Below are positions 1-9,168 of a stretch of 59,500 nucleotides of DNA, one piece after another. Each line of letters begins with the position of its first letter. The first letter of the stretch is position 1. This DNA comes from CAYPTB01 sp964413535 (GTDB lineage: Bacteria; Planctomycetota; UBA1135; GCA-002686595): positions 1 to 59,500 of the forward strand of contig CAYPTB010000012.1 of the NCBI GenBank assembly GCA_964413535.1, read 5' to 3'. The translations under genes were made by a program, and so were the position numbers. The notes beneath the pieces are model-generated. The model was given only the letters and a program-made list of their open reading frames with translations. It made no database searches and was not told where the DNA came from.

Positions 1-7
1 TCGCGGG

Positions 8-3000
8 GTGTCGCGCGCGATGGGGACGGACGAGGTCGCGGCGGTGCTGGCGCAGCGGGTGCGTGCGGCGTTGCGGGCGGGGCTCGAGGCGGCGGTGGAG
101 GAGCTCGAGCTCGAAGAGGTGCTCGCGAGTCCGGCGGTGTACCTCGTGCGGCGGGCGGAGAAGACTTCGGAGAAGGAGCACTCGACGAGCTTCGACGCGG
201 CCCTGCACGAAGCGCGCGGGGAGCTCGATGGGTTCGGGCCGGCGGACGACAGCTCGGAGCGCGATCCCGACGACGCGGGGCTGCTCGTGCTCGCCGAGGA
301 GGAGATCTTCGATCGCGTGCGCGAGCGCATGAAGGCGATCCTCGCGAACGGCGGATCGAGCGTCGCGTTCTACGAGAAGGACGGGTCGGAGAGCCTCGAC
401 GACTTCGCGCGCGTGCCGGCGGCGGTGGAGGTCGTGCGCATCGACGGGGAGTCGACGGAGATCGAGCTGCGCATGATCGACCTGTTGCAGAAGCTTGAGG
501 AGCTGCGCGAGGACGAGGAGGAGGATCGTCTCGTCGGCACGCTCTTCCACTCCAAGTACCGCATCGTGCGGCGGATCGGGAAGGGCGGGTTCGGGTCCGT
601 GTACGAAGCGGTCGACGAGCGCGGCGCCGGGAACCGGGTGGCGATCAAGGTCATGCACCCGGACAAGGCGGCGAGCGCGGCCGAGTTCCAGTCGTTCAAG
701 GAGGAGGCGCGGCGCGTCACGCGGCTCGACCACCCGAACATCGTCGACTGGAAGGTGTTCGACGAGACGCCCGAGGGCGTGCAGTACTTCGTGATGGAGT
801 TGCTCGAGGGCGAGGAGCTCGACCGCATTCTCGCGCGTGAGGGGACGCTCGAGCCGATGCGCGCGGCGCGCATGCTGCTCGACGTGCTGGACGCGCTGCG
901 CGCGGCGCACCGGCTGGAGGGTGGCAGCTCGATCCTGCACCTGGATTTGAAGCCGCGGAACCTGTTCGTCGTGCCCGAGCGCGAGGGGCGGCCCGAGCAA
1001 GTCAAGGTGTTCGACTTCGGCATCGGGCAGCTCGTCGGCGGCGAGGAGGAGCACGGCGACGGCGGTGTGGCGGTGGTCGACGACCTGCGGGAGGCGTTCG
1101 ATCCGGACAAGAGCCCGAGCACGATCAACACGCGCTCCTCCGCCAACGCCGCGGCGTGGATCACGGACGGGGAGGGCCGGCGCTTCCGGCGCTGCACGTC
1201 GTGCACGCCCGAGTACGCCTCGCCGGAACAGGCCGCGCACATCCTCTGCCTGCCCGGGATGACGACGCTCGACGGGCGCAGCGACCTCTACTCGCTCGGT
1301 GTCGCGGCGTTCCGCATGCTCACGGGGGAGTATCCGTTCCCGCCGCCGCTCGAGCGCGCAGATCTCCTGCGCATCCATTGCGAGGAGCCGTTCCAGAAGC
1401 TCGCGCTGGCGGACCCGAAGTGTCCCAAGCCGCTCGCGCGCTTCGTCGATCGCCTGCTCGAGAAGGACCGCGACGCGCGCTTCGCCGACGCGGACGAAGC
1501 CTGGCGCGAGCTCGACCACTTCGTGAATCCGCCGGCGTGGAAGCGCGCGCTGCCGTTCGCGGTGCCGGCGGCGGCAGGGATCCTCGCGCTGATCGTCTGG
1601 CTCGCGGCGCGCGACACGCGGGATCCGCGCTTCGCGCCGCGCGACGCGGAGCGGGGCGTGTCGCTCGCGGGCCAACCGCTGTACATGGGGCCCGAGCGGC
1701 GCACGGCGGTGATCGAGCTCGGTCCCTACGAGGAGGGCACGGGTGGGCTCGAGCCGAGCAGCGTGGCGCTGTTGCGCGAGCGCGACGGATCGACGCTCGC
1801 GGGTTTCCGAGCCACGTGGCTCGGAGGAGATCGGATCGAGCTCGCGGCCGAGTCGGATCGGGAGGAGCTCGCGGGGCGGGTCGCGGAGACGGTGCTGCTC
1901 GCCGTGGACGGCGCGAGCGTCGACGCGTTCGAGCTGCGCTGGCTCGGGCCGGCGGCCTGGGGCGCGGAGCCGGTGCGCATCGGCGGGCGCGAGGCGCGCG
2001 AGGTGGCCGGGCGGCTGGCCGTCGACGTGTACCAGCAGACGCTCGAGCTCGAGCTCACCGGGCCGCTCGAGGTTGCGCGCGACCTCGAGGTCTCGGCCAG
2101 CGTCGGGGACGGCGAGGGCATCGCTAGCCCGCCCGCGCGGATCGGCGAGCGCCTCGTCAGCCGCTTCCCGCTCGACACGCTCGTTCCGCCGGAGCTGCGC
2201 CGGACCGACTCCGTCGGCGTGACGGTCACTGCTCGCGATGGCGCCGATCGCTCGCACGTGGAGACGTTCCACGTCGCTTTCGTCGGCTCGTCGCTCGGAT
2301 TCGTCGAGGAACCGGCCCTGCTCGACCGATCGCGCGCGAGCGCGGACGGAGCCGTCGCGCTGAGCAAGATGGGCGCGCTGTACCTGCTCAACGCGAAGCA
2401 TCGGCCCGAGCTCGCCTTCGAGACCGCGGGCGAAGCGGACCTGCACTGGTGGGTCCAGCTCGCGGGTTCGGACCGGCGCGCGCTCGAGGGGCGCGTGGAA
2501 CGCCAGCGGACGTTCCGTGTTGCGCTCGACGGCCTCGCCGATCTCGGCGGAGGGGGAGGCTACGACGCGACCATCCACGTCGAGCTCGACGACGCGAGCG
2601 CCGTGCTGCGCGCGGTCGCAGAACGCGGAGGGGACGCTCGAGAGGTTCGGTTCCGCTACGTCGACGTCGAGCCGACCGTCACGGCGTCGATCCGTCCCGG
2701 CGGTTCGTCGGCGCCGACGCTGGCGCTCGCGTCCGATCGCGTCCTCTACTTCGGCGCCCGCGACGGCGTGCTCGTGCTCGCGCGCGACAACGACGCCCAG
2801 ATGCGAGTCGCCCTGCGCGTCGTTCGGCCCGACGGAACGGAGGTCGCCTTCGAGCCGAGCGACGAGCTGCGCTACGCCAATAGGCGCGAGGTCGAGTTCC
2901 CGCTCGTGTTCACCGGCGAAGGGCGGCACGCGCTCGTGGTCGAGACCTACTTCGTCGACACGCTCGAGGGTCAGGTCGCGAGCGAGCACGACTGGAGCGC

Positions 3001-4675
3001 CACGTACGAGGTGGTGGTCGACACGCTCGCGCCGGTCGTTGCGCTCCCCGCGGCGGCTGCGGCGGAGGCCCTCGTGCTGTCGGCGGGCGACGTGCTCGAC
3101 GCGCTCGCGGTCGAGCTGCCCGAGCACGACGCCGGGGCCAGCCCGATCGAGCTTACGGCGCGCATCGTCAACGCGAGCGGACGCGCGGTCGCGACCGCGC
3201 TCTCCCGAACGGTTCCCGCCGGAGAGCTCGCCGTCGAGCTCGAGCTCGCGCAACCCTGGCCCGAGCCTTCGGGTGATGAGCGGAGCTTTGGATCTCCGGA
3301 CGGCGCGTACAGGGTGATCTTCGACGCGCTCGACCTCGCCGGCCACCGCGCCAAGCCCGTGACACGCGAGCTCGTGCTCGCGCGCGCGCCGCCCGCGATC
3401 GCGCTCGAGCGGCCCGTTCCCGGCCGCGTCTGGGAGCGGCGCTCCGACCGCTGGGACGTGCAGATCGTGGCCGGCGACCCGAACGGTCTCGAGCGGGTGG
3501 AGTGCGAGGTCGTGCGCGTGGCCGACGGAGCGCGCGTAGCCGTTTTGCTGTCCGCCCTGCCCGCCGGCGCGACCGACGCCGTGCTCACGGGCGCGCTCGA
3601 GCTCCCGTTCTCGTGGTCGCAGGCTCGAGTGCGCGTCGAGGTCGTCGCGCGCGACCGTCACGAGAACGAACGGCGCTTCACGCAGGCGGACGTGGCGTTG
3701 CCGCTGATCCAACGGCTCGAGCCCGAACGCATCGCCGTGCACGCGAGCTTCGACGCGGAGCCCATGCGGCTCGTGCGCGGGAACGCCGTCTTCGCCTACC
3801 GCTTCGGCGGGCGCGCGAACGACGTGGAGAACGAGCTCTTCCGGCGCGCGGGCCTCGGCGAGCGCTACCGCGCGGGCGTCGAGCAGGCCTGGGCCATCGA
3901 GTACCCCGCGGGCGCGATCGCGGACTTCTATCTCGACGAGCGCGAGGTCGGCGTCGGGCAGTTCCTCGCGTTCGTGCGCGCCGACGAAGGCTGGAGCGAC
4001 GCGCGTTGGTGGCCGCGCGGACCGAACGGGTCGGCTTCGAATGACGAGCGGCGTGCAGAGCTCCTCGCAACCCTCGCCGCGCTCGACCCGGAGCTGCCGG
4101 TGACCGGCGTGACCTGGGACGAGGCGTGCGCGTACGCGCGCTTCGTCGGCAAGCGTCTGCCGAGTTGGGTCGAGTGGGAGTATGCGGTGCGCCGCGGCGG
4201 CGAGGCGCGGCTCTTCGCGGCGTGGAACCCCGCGGAGGCGCGCCCGTTGCCGGCCGCCTACCGCGACCTCCGCGAGCCTGCGCTCCGCGGGAGCGCGGGC
4301 AATCGCTCGCGCGAGGGATTCTTCGACCTCGACGGCAACGTCTCCGAGTGGACGTGCACGCCGGTCTGGTTCGAGGGCTCGGGCAAGCCTCCCGAGGGTT
4401 TCCGCGAGCACCTGCGCCGCTTCTGGCGCGAAGCGCTCGAGCCCGAAGGGACCACAGGCGCTGCGCGCTTCGACGTGGAGCTGTGTGAGCGCTTCTGGTT
4501 CGCCGGGGGCTCGTTCGGGACGCAGCACCACGACTACTCCCAGGCCGATCGGGGGGAGCGCGGGAAGCAAAGCCCCTCGATCGGGTTTCGCTGCGCCCTC
4601 TCGCTCGTTCAGTACCACGCGAGCCTCGAGTCGGGGTCGTCCCTGGCCGGCCGGTTCGCTCCAAAGGATCCGTGA
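8..4675 (+). CDS. Ser/Thr protein kinase fused to a C-terminal formylglycine-generating-enzyme (FGE/SUMF1) domain
   Basis: 1555 residues from GTG at 8 (ATG at 20 is equally possible; the frame is open to the window edge, so the true start may lie upstream). The kinase domain spans about residues 184-500: glycine loop GKGGFGSV, VAIK lysine near 212, catalytic HLDLKPRN near 311, DFG near 336 and PEYASPEQ near 402. All key catalytic residues are present. One hydrophobic segment (about 513-535) implies a cytoplasmic kinase and an extracytoplasmic remainder. The middle (about 550-1260) looks like beta-rich repeats. The last about 250 residues form an FGE-sulfatase domain: FYLDEREVGVGQFLAF, GVTWDEACAYARFVGKRLPS, DLDGNVSEWT and SIGFRCAL. 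A membrane kinase with an outside FGE-like module is known from Planctomycetota, where the FGE part is more likely a binding module than a true formylglycine synthase. Substrate unknown. Confidence 0.9.
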   Translation: MSRAMGTDEVAAVLAQRVRAALRAGLEAAVEELELEEVLASPAVYLVRRAEKTSEKEHSTSFDAALHEARGELDGFGPADDSSERDPDDAGLLVLAEEEIFDRVRERMKAILANGGSSVAFYEKDGSESLDDFARVPAAVEVVRIDGESTEIELRMIDLLQKLEELREDEEEDRLVGTLFHSKYRIVRRIGKGGFGSVYEAVDERGAGNRVAIKVMHPDKAASAAEFQSFKEEARRVTRLDHPNIVDWKVFDETPEGVQYFVMELLEGEELDRILAREGTLEPMRAARMLLDVLDALRAAHRLEGGSSILHLDLKPRNLFVVPEREGRPEQVKVFDFGIGQLVGGEEEHGDGGVAVVDDLREAFDPDKSPSTINTRSSANAAAWITDGEGRRFRRCTSCTPEYASPEQAAHILCLPGMTTLDGRSDLYSLGVAAFRMLTGEYPFPPPLERADLLRIHCEEPFQKLALADPKCPKPLARFVDRLLEKDRDARFADADEAWRELDHFVNPPAWKRALPFAVPAAAGILALIVWLAARDTRDPRFAPRDAERGVSLAGQPLYMGPERRTAVIELGPYEEGTGGLEPSSVALLRERDGSTLAGFRATWLGGDRIELAAESDREELAGRVAETVLLAVDGASVDAFELRWLGPAAWGAEPVRIGGREAREVAGRLAVDVYQQTLELELTGPLEVARDLEVSASVGDGEGIASPPARIGERLVSRFPLDTLVPPELRRTDSVGVTVTARDGADRSHVETFHVAFVGSSLGFVEEPALLDRSRASADGAVALSKMGALYLLNAKHRPELAFETAGEADLHWWVQLAGSDRRALEGRVERQRTFRVALDGLADLGGGGGYDATIHVELDDASAVLRAVAERGGDAREVRFRYVDVEPTVTASIRPGGSSAPTLALASDRVLYFGARDGVLVLARDNDAQMRVALRVVRPDGTEVAFEPSDELRYANRREVEFPLVFTGEGRHALVVETYFVDTLEGQVASEHDWSATYEVVVDTLAPVVALPAAAAAEALVLSAGDVLDALAVELPEHDAGASPIELTARIVNASGRAVATALSRTVPAGELAVELELAQPWPEPSGDERSFGSPDGAYRVIFDALDLAGHRAKPVTRELVLARAPPAIALERPVPGRVWERRSDRWDVQIVAGDPNGLERVECEVVRVADGARVAVLLSALPAGATDAVLTGALELPFSWSQARVRVEVVARDRHENERRFTQADVALPLIQRLEPERIAVHASFDAEPMRLVRGNAVFAYRFGGRANDVENELFRRAGLGERYRAGVEQAWAIEYPAGAIADFYLDEREVGVGQFLAFVRADEGWSDARWWPRGPNGSASNDERRAELLATLAALDPELPVTGVTWDEACAYARFVGKRLPSWVEWEYAVRRGGEARLFAAWNPAEARPLPAAYRDLREPALRGSAGNRSREGFFDLDGNVSEWTCTPVWFEGSGKPPEGFREHLRRFWREALEPEGTTGAARFDVELCERFWFAGGSFGTQHHDYSQADRGERGKQSPSIGFRCALSLVQYHASLESGSSLAGRFAPKDP

Positions 4676-4688
4676 TAGGTTGGAAGCG

Positions 4689-5804
4689 ATGATGGGGAGG
4701 AAGTGGGTGGAGAGAACATGGCTCGCGTTGGCCGTCGCCGGTGCAGGCGCCGGCTGCCGCGCGGCGGCGGTCGAAGAGGCTCCGCGGCTGCCCTTCCACG
4801 TCGCGATCGCTCCCATCCACGATCCGCTCGTGCGCGCGACGCGGCCCGAACGCGATCTCGACCGCACCGATCTCGTGCTCGACCCGGACCTCGTGCGCCT
4901 GGCCGGCGCGGTGGCGGCCTCGTTCGAGCGCGAGTGCTTCGTGCGCGCGACGGTGTTGGCGCCCGTGCCGTCCGACGCCGCCGACCGCGACCGCGCGCTC
5001 GTCGAAGCTGCGCGCGCGGCGGGCGCCGACATGCTGGTCGCGCTCGACTTCCGTTACGAGCCCGACATCTGGGAGGAGAAGAGCGGCGCCTTCTGGCCCA
5101 ACATGTTCCTGTTCGGGCTGGGCGGGCCGCTGTGCTACTTCCTGAAGGACCGCACGTATTCGTCCAAGGTCGACCTGACGGCGAGCTTCCACGACCTCGA
5201 GCTTCTGCGCGAGACGTCGCTGGCTTCGCGCACCGCGCTCGTGCTCGACGCGAGCGCCGGCTTCGAGGAGCTGTCGCTCAACTTCCTCGAGCGCACCGGG
5301 CGCTCGTTCACGCCCTACCTCGCCTCGGTGGTCGTTCCGAGCGGCTTCCTCTCGGTCGAGAGCGAGGTCGTCCACGCGCGCTTCGACGGCGAGGTCGAGG
5401 ACGCGCTATGCAGCGAGCTCGTCGACTCCGTGAAGAGCGACCGCCTGGAACTGCTCACGGGCCAGCGCACGGGCTTTCCCTTCGAGCTCGACCCGGCCCA
5501 GATCGAGCTCGTGCGGCGCGCGAACGGGCGAGTCGCGTTGCGCGGCGTGGTGACGCTCGATGCCGGGAGCCGCGCCGGTCGCATGACGGCCTTCGAGCTG
5601 TTCTGCGCGGGGAACTCCGCGACCGGCGAGTTCGGCCGCGGCGTCGCGGAGACGCGGCCGGGAGGGAAGGTTCTGTTGCGTTACGAGTTCGCGGCCGAGG
5701 TCGACGTCCCCGCCGACGCGCGGAACGATACGACCGTGCAGCTCGTCCTCGAAGCCGGCACGGTCCACCAGGTGCGCCGCAGCTACACGTTCGCGCTCCC
5801 GTAG
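4689..5804 (+). CDS. putative lipoprotein of unknown function
   Basis: 371 residues from ATG 4689, 13 nt after the kinase stop, so probably co-transcribed with it. The N-terminus has a signal peptide with a lipobox (AVAGAGAGC, Cys near residue 23), which predicts an acylated exported protein. The body is mixed alpha/beta; about residues 135-160 contain a hydrophobic aromatic stretch (FWPNMFLFGLGGPLCYFL), possibly membrane-interacting. I do not recognise the family. The link to the upstream kinase is inferred only from close spacing and common strand. Confidence 0.75.
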   Translation: MMGRKWVERTWLALAVAGAGAGCRAAAVEEAPRLPFHVAIAPIHDPLVRATRPERDLDRTDLVLDPDLVRLAGAVAASFERECFVRATVLAPVPSDAADRDRALVEAARAAGADMLVALDFRYEPDIWEEKSGAFWPNMFLFGLGGPLCYFLKDRTYSSKVDLTASFHDLELLRETSLASRTALVLDASAGFEELSLNFLERTGRSFTPYLASVVVPSGFLSVESEVVHARFDGEVEDALCSELVDSVKSDRLELLTGQRTGFPFELDPAQIELVRRANGRVALRGVVTLDAGSRAGRMTAFELFCAGNSATGEFGRGVAETRPGGKVLLRYEFAAEVDVPADARNDTTVQLVLEAGTVHQVRRSYTFALP

Positions 5805-5972
5805 GGTCGTTGCCTCGGAACGCCCGCGGCTGAGGGCGCAGCCGCATTCCGTCGCGCGCGGGCGCGACCTCCGCGGAAAGAGCTTCCGACTCCGCCGCGA
5901 CCGCGCTTCTCCCGCGACGGCGTAACCGCGGCGACCTTCACCCACGCACTCCCCGCGACCGAAGGAGCCTGC

Positions 5973-7289
5973 GTGGGGGTTGCGTCCAGGGGAGGACGCC
6001 GGGAGAGCGCGACCGGCGTTGCGTGCGAGGCGAGCGCGCCTCGCAGGTTTCCAAAGCGCGTCGCGGTCGCCTTGTGCGTGGCGTTCGCGCTCGCTCCGGT
6101 GCACGCCGCGCGCGGCCTGCTTGGCCCGCTTGGCCCCCTCGGCACAGGGGGCGAGGCGCGGCACTCGACGAGTTGGAGCTCGCGGGCCGTCGCTCCGCCG
6201 GTTGCGCTCGTGGATCCCGCTCCGCTGCTCGAGATCCTGTTGGATCCCGCCGCCCTGGTCACGCCGCTGGCCGAGAGTCTGATCCACGCCGGCCTCGCGG
6301 GAGCGCTGCCCGAGGCCGTGGTCGACCTCGTTCGCGAGCGCGTTCCGGCGAGCGCACCGCTCGTCGTGCGGCGCCGGGCTCTGCGCGTGTTGGGCGCGCT
6401 GGGGGACGCGCGGGCGATCGATCACGCGCTCGTGCTCACGGAGGCCGAGTCTCCACGGGGCGAGAGCGCGCTCGCGGTTTCGGAGGACGCACGCCACGCC
6501 CTCACCGCGATCCTCGCGCGCGATCCCGAGGCGTACGGGGAGCTCCGCCATCTCGCGTACTTCGTGTCCGCTGCGACGCTGCGAACGATCGCCCAGGCGG
6601 CGGGCGGCGCGTTCACGCCCGAGGGGCTCGAGCTACTCACGGGGTTGCTCGGGTGGAAGGACGATGCGGACTTCGCGTTGCTCACGGAGATCCGCCGCAC
6701 GACGGAAGTGATCGGCGCGACGAACTTCGAGGACGCGGCGCGCGGTCGCGTGCGGGAGCGTCTGGACAGCCGGTCGGCACGCGTGCGCGGCGAAGCGGCT
6801 GCGCTGCTCGGATCGCTCCGCGACCTCGGTTCGCTGGAGCGGCTCATCGTGCTGCTCGGCGACGCGGAGCGGCTCGCGCGCGATGGGGCGTACCAGGCCC
6901 TGCGCGCTATCAGCGGTGCCACGTTGCCGCCCGATCCGGCCGCCTGGCGGGCGTGGATCGCGGCCGAGCGCGAGTGGGTCGCGAGAGGGCTTCCCGACCT
7001 CGCCGACGATCTCGTCTCCGACGACCGTGCGCGCGCGGTGCGCGCGATCGGGACCTGCGCTGCGCACGCACTGTTCCGCGACGACGTGGCGCAGGGACTC
7101 GTCGTGGCGCTGTCGAACGAGAACTCCGCCGTGCGCCGCCTGGCGTGCCAGGCGCTCGCCCGCATCGGTTCGGAGCACGGCGTCGAGCCGCTCTCCCAGG
7201 CCTTGGAGGATCCGGACGAGTCCGTCAGGATGGCGGCGCAGTCGGCGCTCGCCGAGCTCGCTGCGCCTCCTCCTCTGCCCGCGCACTGA
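5973..7289 (+). CDS. exported HEAT-repeat protein
   Basis: 438 residues from GTG 5973. A hydrophobic segment with a signal-peptidase-like end (about residues 30-48, ending APVHAARG) suggests export. The rest consists of alpha-helical HEAT/PBS-lyase-type repeats (for example RVRGEAAALLGSLRDLGS, SAVRRLACQALARIG, SVRMAAQSALAELA). HEAT repeats act as protein-binding scaffolds, so a structural or assembly role is the only safe inference. The C-terminal third has the same layout as the HEAT protein at 28701-30062: a tryptophan-rich linker (AAWRAWIAAEREW) followed by three repeats. The two are probably paralogues. The 168-bp gap upstream holds nothing I recognise. Confidence 0.8.
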   Translation: MGVASRGGRRESATGVACEASAPRRFPKRVAVALCVAFALAPVHAARGLLGPLGPLGTGGEARHSTSWSSRAVAPPVALVDPAPLLEILLDPAALVTPLAESLIHAGLAGALPEAVVDLVRERVPASAPLVVRRRALRVLGALGDARAIDHALVLTEAESPRGESALAVSEDARHALTAILARDPEAYGELRHLAYFVSAATLRTIAQAAGGAFTPEGLELLTGLLGWKDDADFALLTEIRRTTEVIGATNFEDAARGRVRERLDSRSARVRGEAAALLGSLRDLGSLERLIVLLGDAERLARDGAYQALRAISGATLPPDPAAWRAWIAAEREWVARGLPDLADDLVSDDRARAVRAIGTCAAHALFRDDVAQGLVVALSNENSAVRRLACQALARIGSEHGVEPLSQALEDPDESVRMAAQSALAELAAPPPLPAH

Positions 7290-7358
7290 CCGGTTCTCGG
7301 TGCTCGCGACCGGCGGTCGCTGCGGGATGGTAGGCTCCGCGCAACGCCATCCAGAGCC

Positions 7359-8921
7359 ATGCAGAGCCCCTCACTCGCGTTCCCCGAGCGCTTCAATCTC
7401 TGCCACTACTTCCTCGACCACAACCTCGGCGCGGGGCGTGCGCAGAAGACCGCGCTCGTGTGCGGGAGCGAGGAGCGCACGTTCGCCGAGATCTCCGAGC
7501 GCGCCCGGCGCCTCGCCGCGGCGCTGCGCCGCCGCGGTCACCGTCCGGAAGAGCGCGTGCTGATCGTGCTGCCGGACGGCTTCGAGTTCGCGGAGACGTT
7601 CTTCGGCGTCCTGCGCGCCGGCGGCGTGTTCGCGATGGTGAATCCGCTGCTGAAGCGCGGCGACTTCGCCTACTACCTCGAGTACTCGAAGGCGCGCATC
7701 GCGGTCGCGCACGCGAGCGTGCTCGAGGAATTCGAGCCCGCGGCGGAAGAGGCTCCGCTGCTCGAGACGGTGCTCGTCGTCGGCGACGACGCGGGTCCCT
7801 TCACGAGCTATGCGGACGCGCTCGACGCCGAGAGTCCGGGCTCGGAGCTCGCGGAGCTCGCGCCGACGGGTCCCGACGACCTCGCCGGTTGGCTCTTCAC
7901 GTCCGGCTCCACCGGACGGCCGAAGGCCTGCGTGCACACGCACGGCGACTTCGCCTTCAGCACGGAGACCTACGCGAAGCAGGTCGTCGGCTACCGCGAG
8001 GACGACGTGTGCCTGTCGGTGCCGAAGCTCTTCTTCGGCTACGCGACGGGCACGAACCTGATGTTCCCGTTCGCGGTGGGGGGGAGCGCGGTGCTCTTCC
8101 CCGGGCGTTCGACGGCGGACGAGCTGTTCGATCAGATCGCGCGGCACCGCCCGACGCTCGTCACGAACGTGCCGACGATGATCAACAACATGCTGCGCTC
8201 GCCGCGCATGGACGAGGTCGACTTCGGCTCGCTGCGCGTGAACCTGTCGGCGGGCGAGGCGCTGCCGCCGAAACTCCTGTCCGAGTGGATGGAGCGCACG
8301 GGGGTCGAGATCCTGGACGGCATCGGCTCGGCGGAGATGTTCCACATCTACATCTCGAACTACCCGGGCGACGTGCGGCCGGGGAGCCTCGGGCGGATCG
8401 TGCCGGGCTACGAGGCGCGCGTCGTCGGCGAGGACGGCGCACAGGTGCCGGTGGGCGAGGCCGGGCTCTTGCGCGTGCGCGGCGGCTCGACGGCGCTGTG
8501 CTACTGGGCCGACAAGCCGAAATCGGTCGCGACGTTCCAGGGCGAATGGTGCACCTCGGCGGACTGCTTCCGCGTCGATGCGGACGGCTACTACTGGTAC
8601 GAGGGCCGCTCGGACGACCTGCTCAAGGTCAGCGGCATCTTCGTGTCGCCGCTCGAGATCGAGAACGCGTTGCTCGAGCATCCCGCCGTCGCCGAGGTGT
8701 GCGTCGTCGGCCGCGAGGACGACGACGGCCTCGTGAAGCCGCTCGCGTTCACCGTCCTGCGCGACGGTCGCGAGGGCACGAGCGCCCTCGAGGCCGAGCT
8801 CAAGCGCTTCGTCAAGGACCGCCTCGCCCCGTACAAGTACCCGCGCTGGTTCGTCTGGCGCGACGCGCTGCCCAAGAACGACCGCGGCAAGGTCGCGCGC
8901 AAGGAACTGCGCGACGAGTGA
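7359..8921 (+). CDS. acyl/aryl-CoA synthetase, benzoate-CoA ligase-like (AMP-forming)
   Basis: 520 residues, ATG 7359. Adenylate-forming enzyme family: it activates a carboxylate with ATP to an acyl-AMP, then forms the CoA thioester. The P-loop-like core motif TSGSTGRPK lies near residue 184; the A5-type motif is DGIGSAEMFHIY. The hinge region YYWYEGRSDDLLKVSGIFVSP and a C-terminal lysine (KNDRGKVARKEL) are intact. The N-terminal RFNLCHYFLDHNL and the pocket segment KLFFGYATGTNLMFP resemble the benzoate-CoA ligase group, so an aromatic acid substrate is likely but not proven. It heads a plus-strand cluster with a hydrolase and a hotdog thioesterase. Confidence 0.85.
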   Translation: MQSPSLAFPERFNLCHYFLDHNLGAGRAQKTALVCGSEERTFAEISERARRLAAALRRRGHRPEERVLIVLPDGFEFAETFFGVLRAGGVFAMVNPLLKRGDFAYYLEYSKARIAVAHASVLEEFEPAAEEAPLLETVLVVGDDAGPFTSYADALDAESPGSELAELAPTGPDDLAGWLFTSGSTGRPKACVHTHGDFAFSTETYAKQVVGYREDDVCLSVPKLFFGYATGTNLMFPFAVGGSAVLFPGRSTADELFDQIARHRPTLVTNVPTMINNMLRSPRMDEVDFGSLRVNLSAGEALPPKLLSEWMERTGVEILDGIGSAEMFHIYISNYPGDVRPGSLGRIVPGYEARVVGEDGAQVPVGEAGLLRVRGGSTALCYWADKPKSVATFQGEWCTSADCFRVDADGYYWYEGRSDDLLKVSGIFVSPLEIENALLEHPAVAEVCVVGREDDDGLVKPLAFTVLRDGREGTSALEAELKRFVKDRLAPYKYPRWFVWRDALPKNDRGKVARKELRDE

Positions 8922-9022
8922 CGTACGGTGCCAGTCCAATTCTTCACCTCACCGCCGCAGAACTCCTGGCTTCCGTAACACCCTGCGGCGGTGAGGTGAA
9001 GAATTGGACTGGCACTGTACGT
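8921..9022. repeat. large inverted repeat (40-bp arms), REP-like element or intrinsic terminator
   Basis: Left arm 8921-8960 and right arm 8983-9022 are reverse complements with one mismatch in 40 positions, around a 22-nt spacer. The arms contain GTGCCAGTCCAATTCTTCAC and a GC-rich CACCGCCGCAG part. It starts at the stop codon of the CoA-ligase gene, so it can fold on the transcript and end or protect it. No T-tract follows. A further copy of one arm segment lies at 9117-9135. Confidence 0.85.
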
Positions 9023-9116
9023 CACTCTCGCGGAGAGCAGCGAGTACGCGATACGGGTGGCGAAGCTGGCGTCGCGGGCGCTGGAGCGCTGCCATCGGTG
9101 AGGTGCGGTCGTGAGG

Positions 9117-9135
9117 GGTGAAGAATTGGACTGGC
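9117..9135. repeat. extra 19-bp copy of the inverted-repeat arm
   Basis: These 19 bases (GGTGAAGAATTGGACTGGC) are identical to part of the right arm at 8983-9022. They lie 34 bp before the creatininase start codon. Three copies in about 220 bp suggest a mobile REP-type sequence, not a simple terminator. Confidence 0.75.
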
Positions 9136-9168
9136 TCGGTACTCTCCTCGGATAGAGTCTCGCGGCCG

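Noticed and set aside
3678..5375. Long minus-strand open frames opposite the kinase and lipoprotein genes
   Set aside because: Arg/Pro/Ala-rich translations with no motifs, lying opposite well-supported genes; typical of high-GC antisense frames.
7371..8939. 522-codon minus-strand frame opposite the CoA ligase
   Set aside because: Composition of an antisense shadow (Arg, His, Val, Asp), no motifs, and the plus strand has all ligase motifs.
9022..9107. Short plus-strand reading ESSEYAIRVAKLASRALER, similar to starts of Rrf2-type regulators
   Set aside because: Only about 25 residues, no start codon with a ribosome site, and it ends at once; probably chance.
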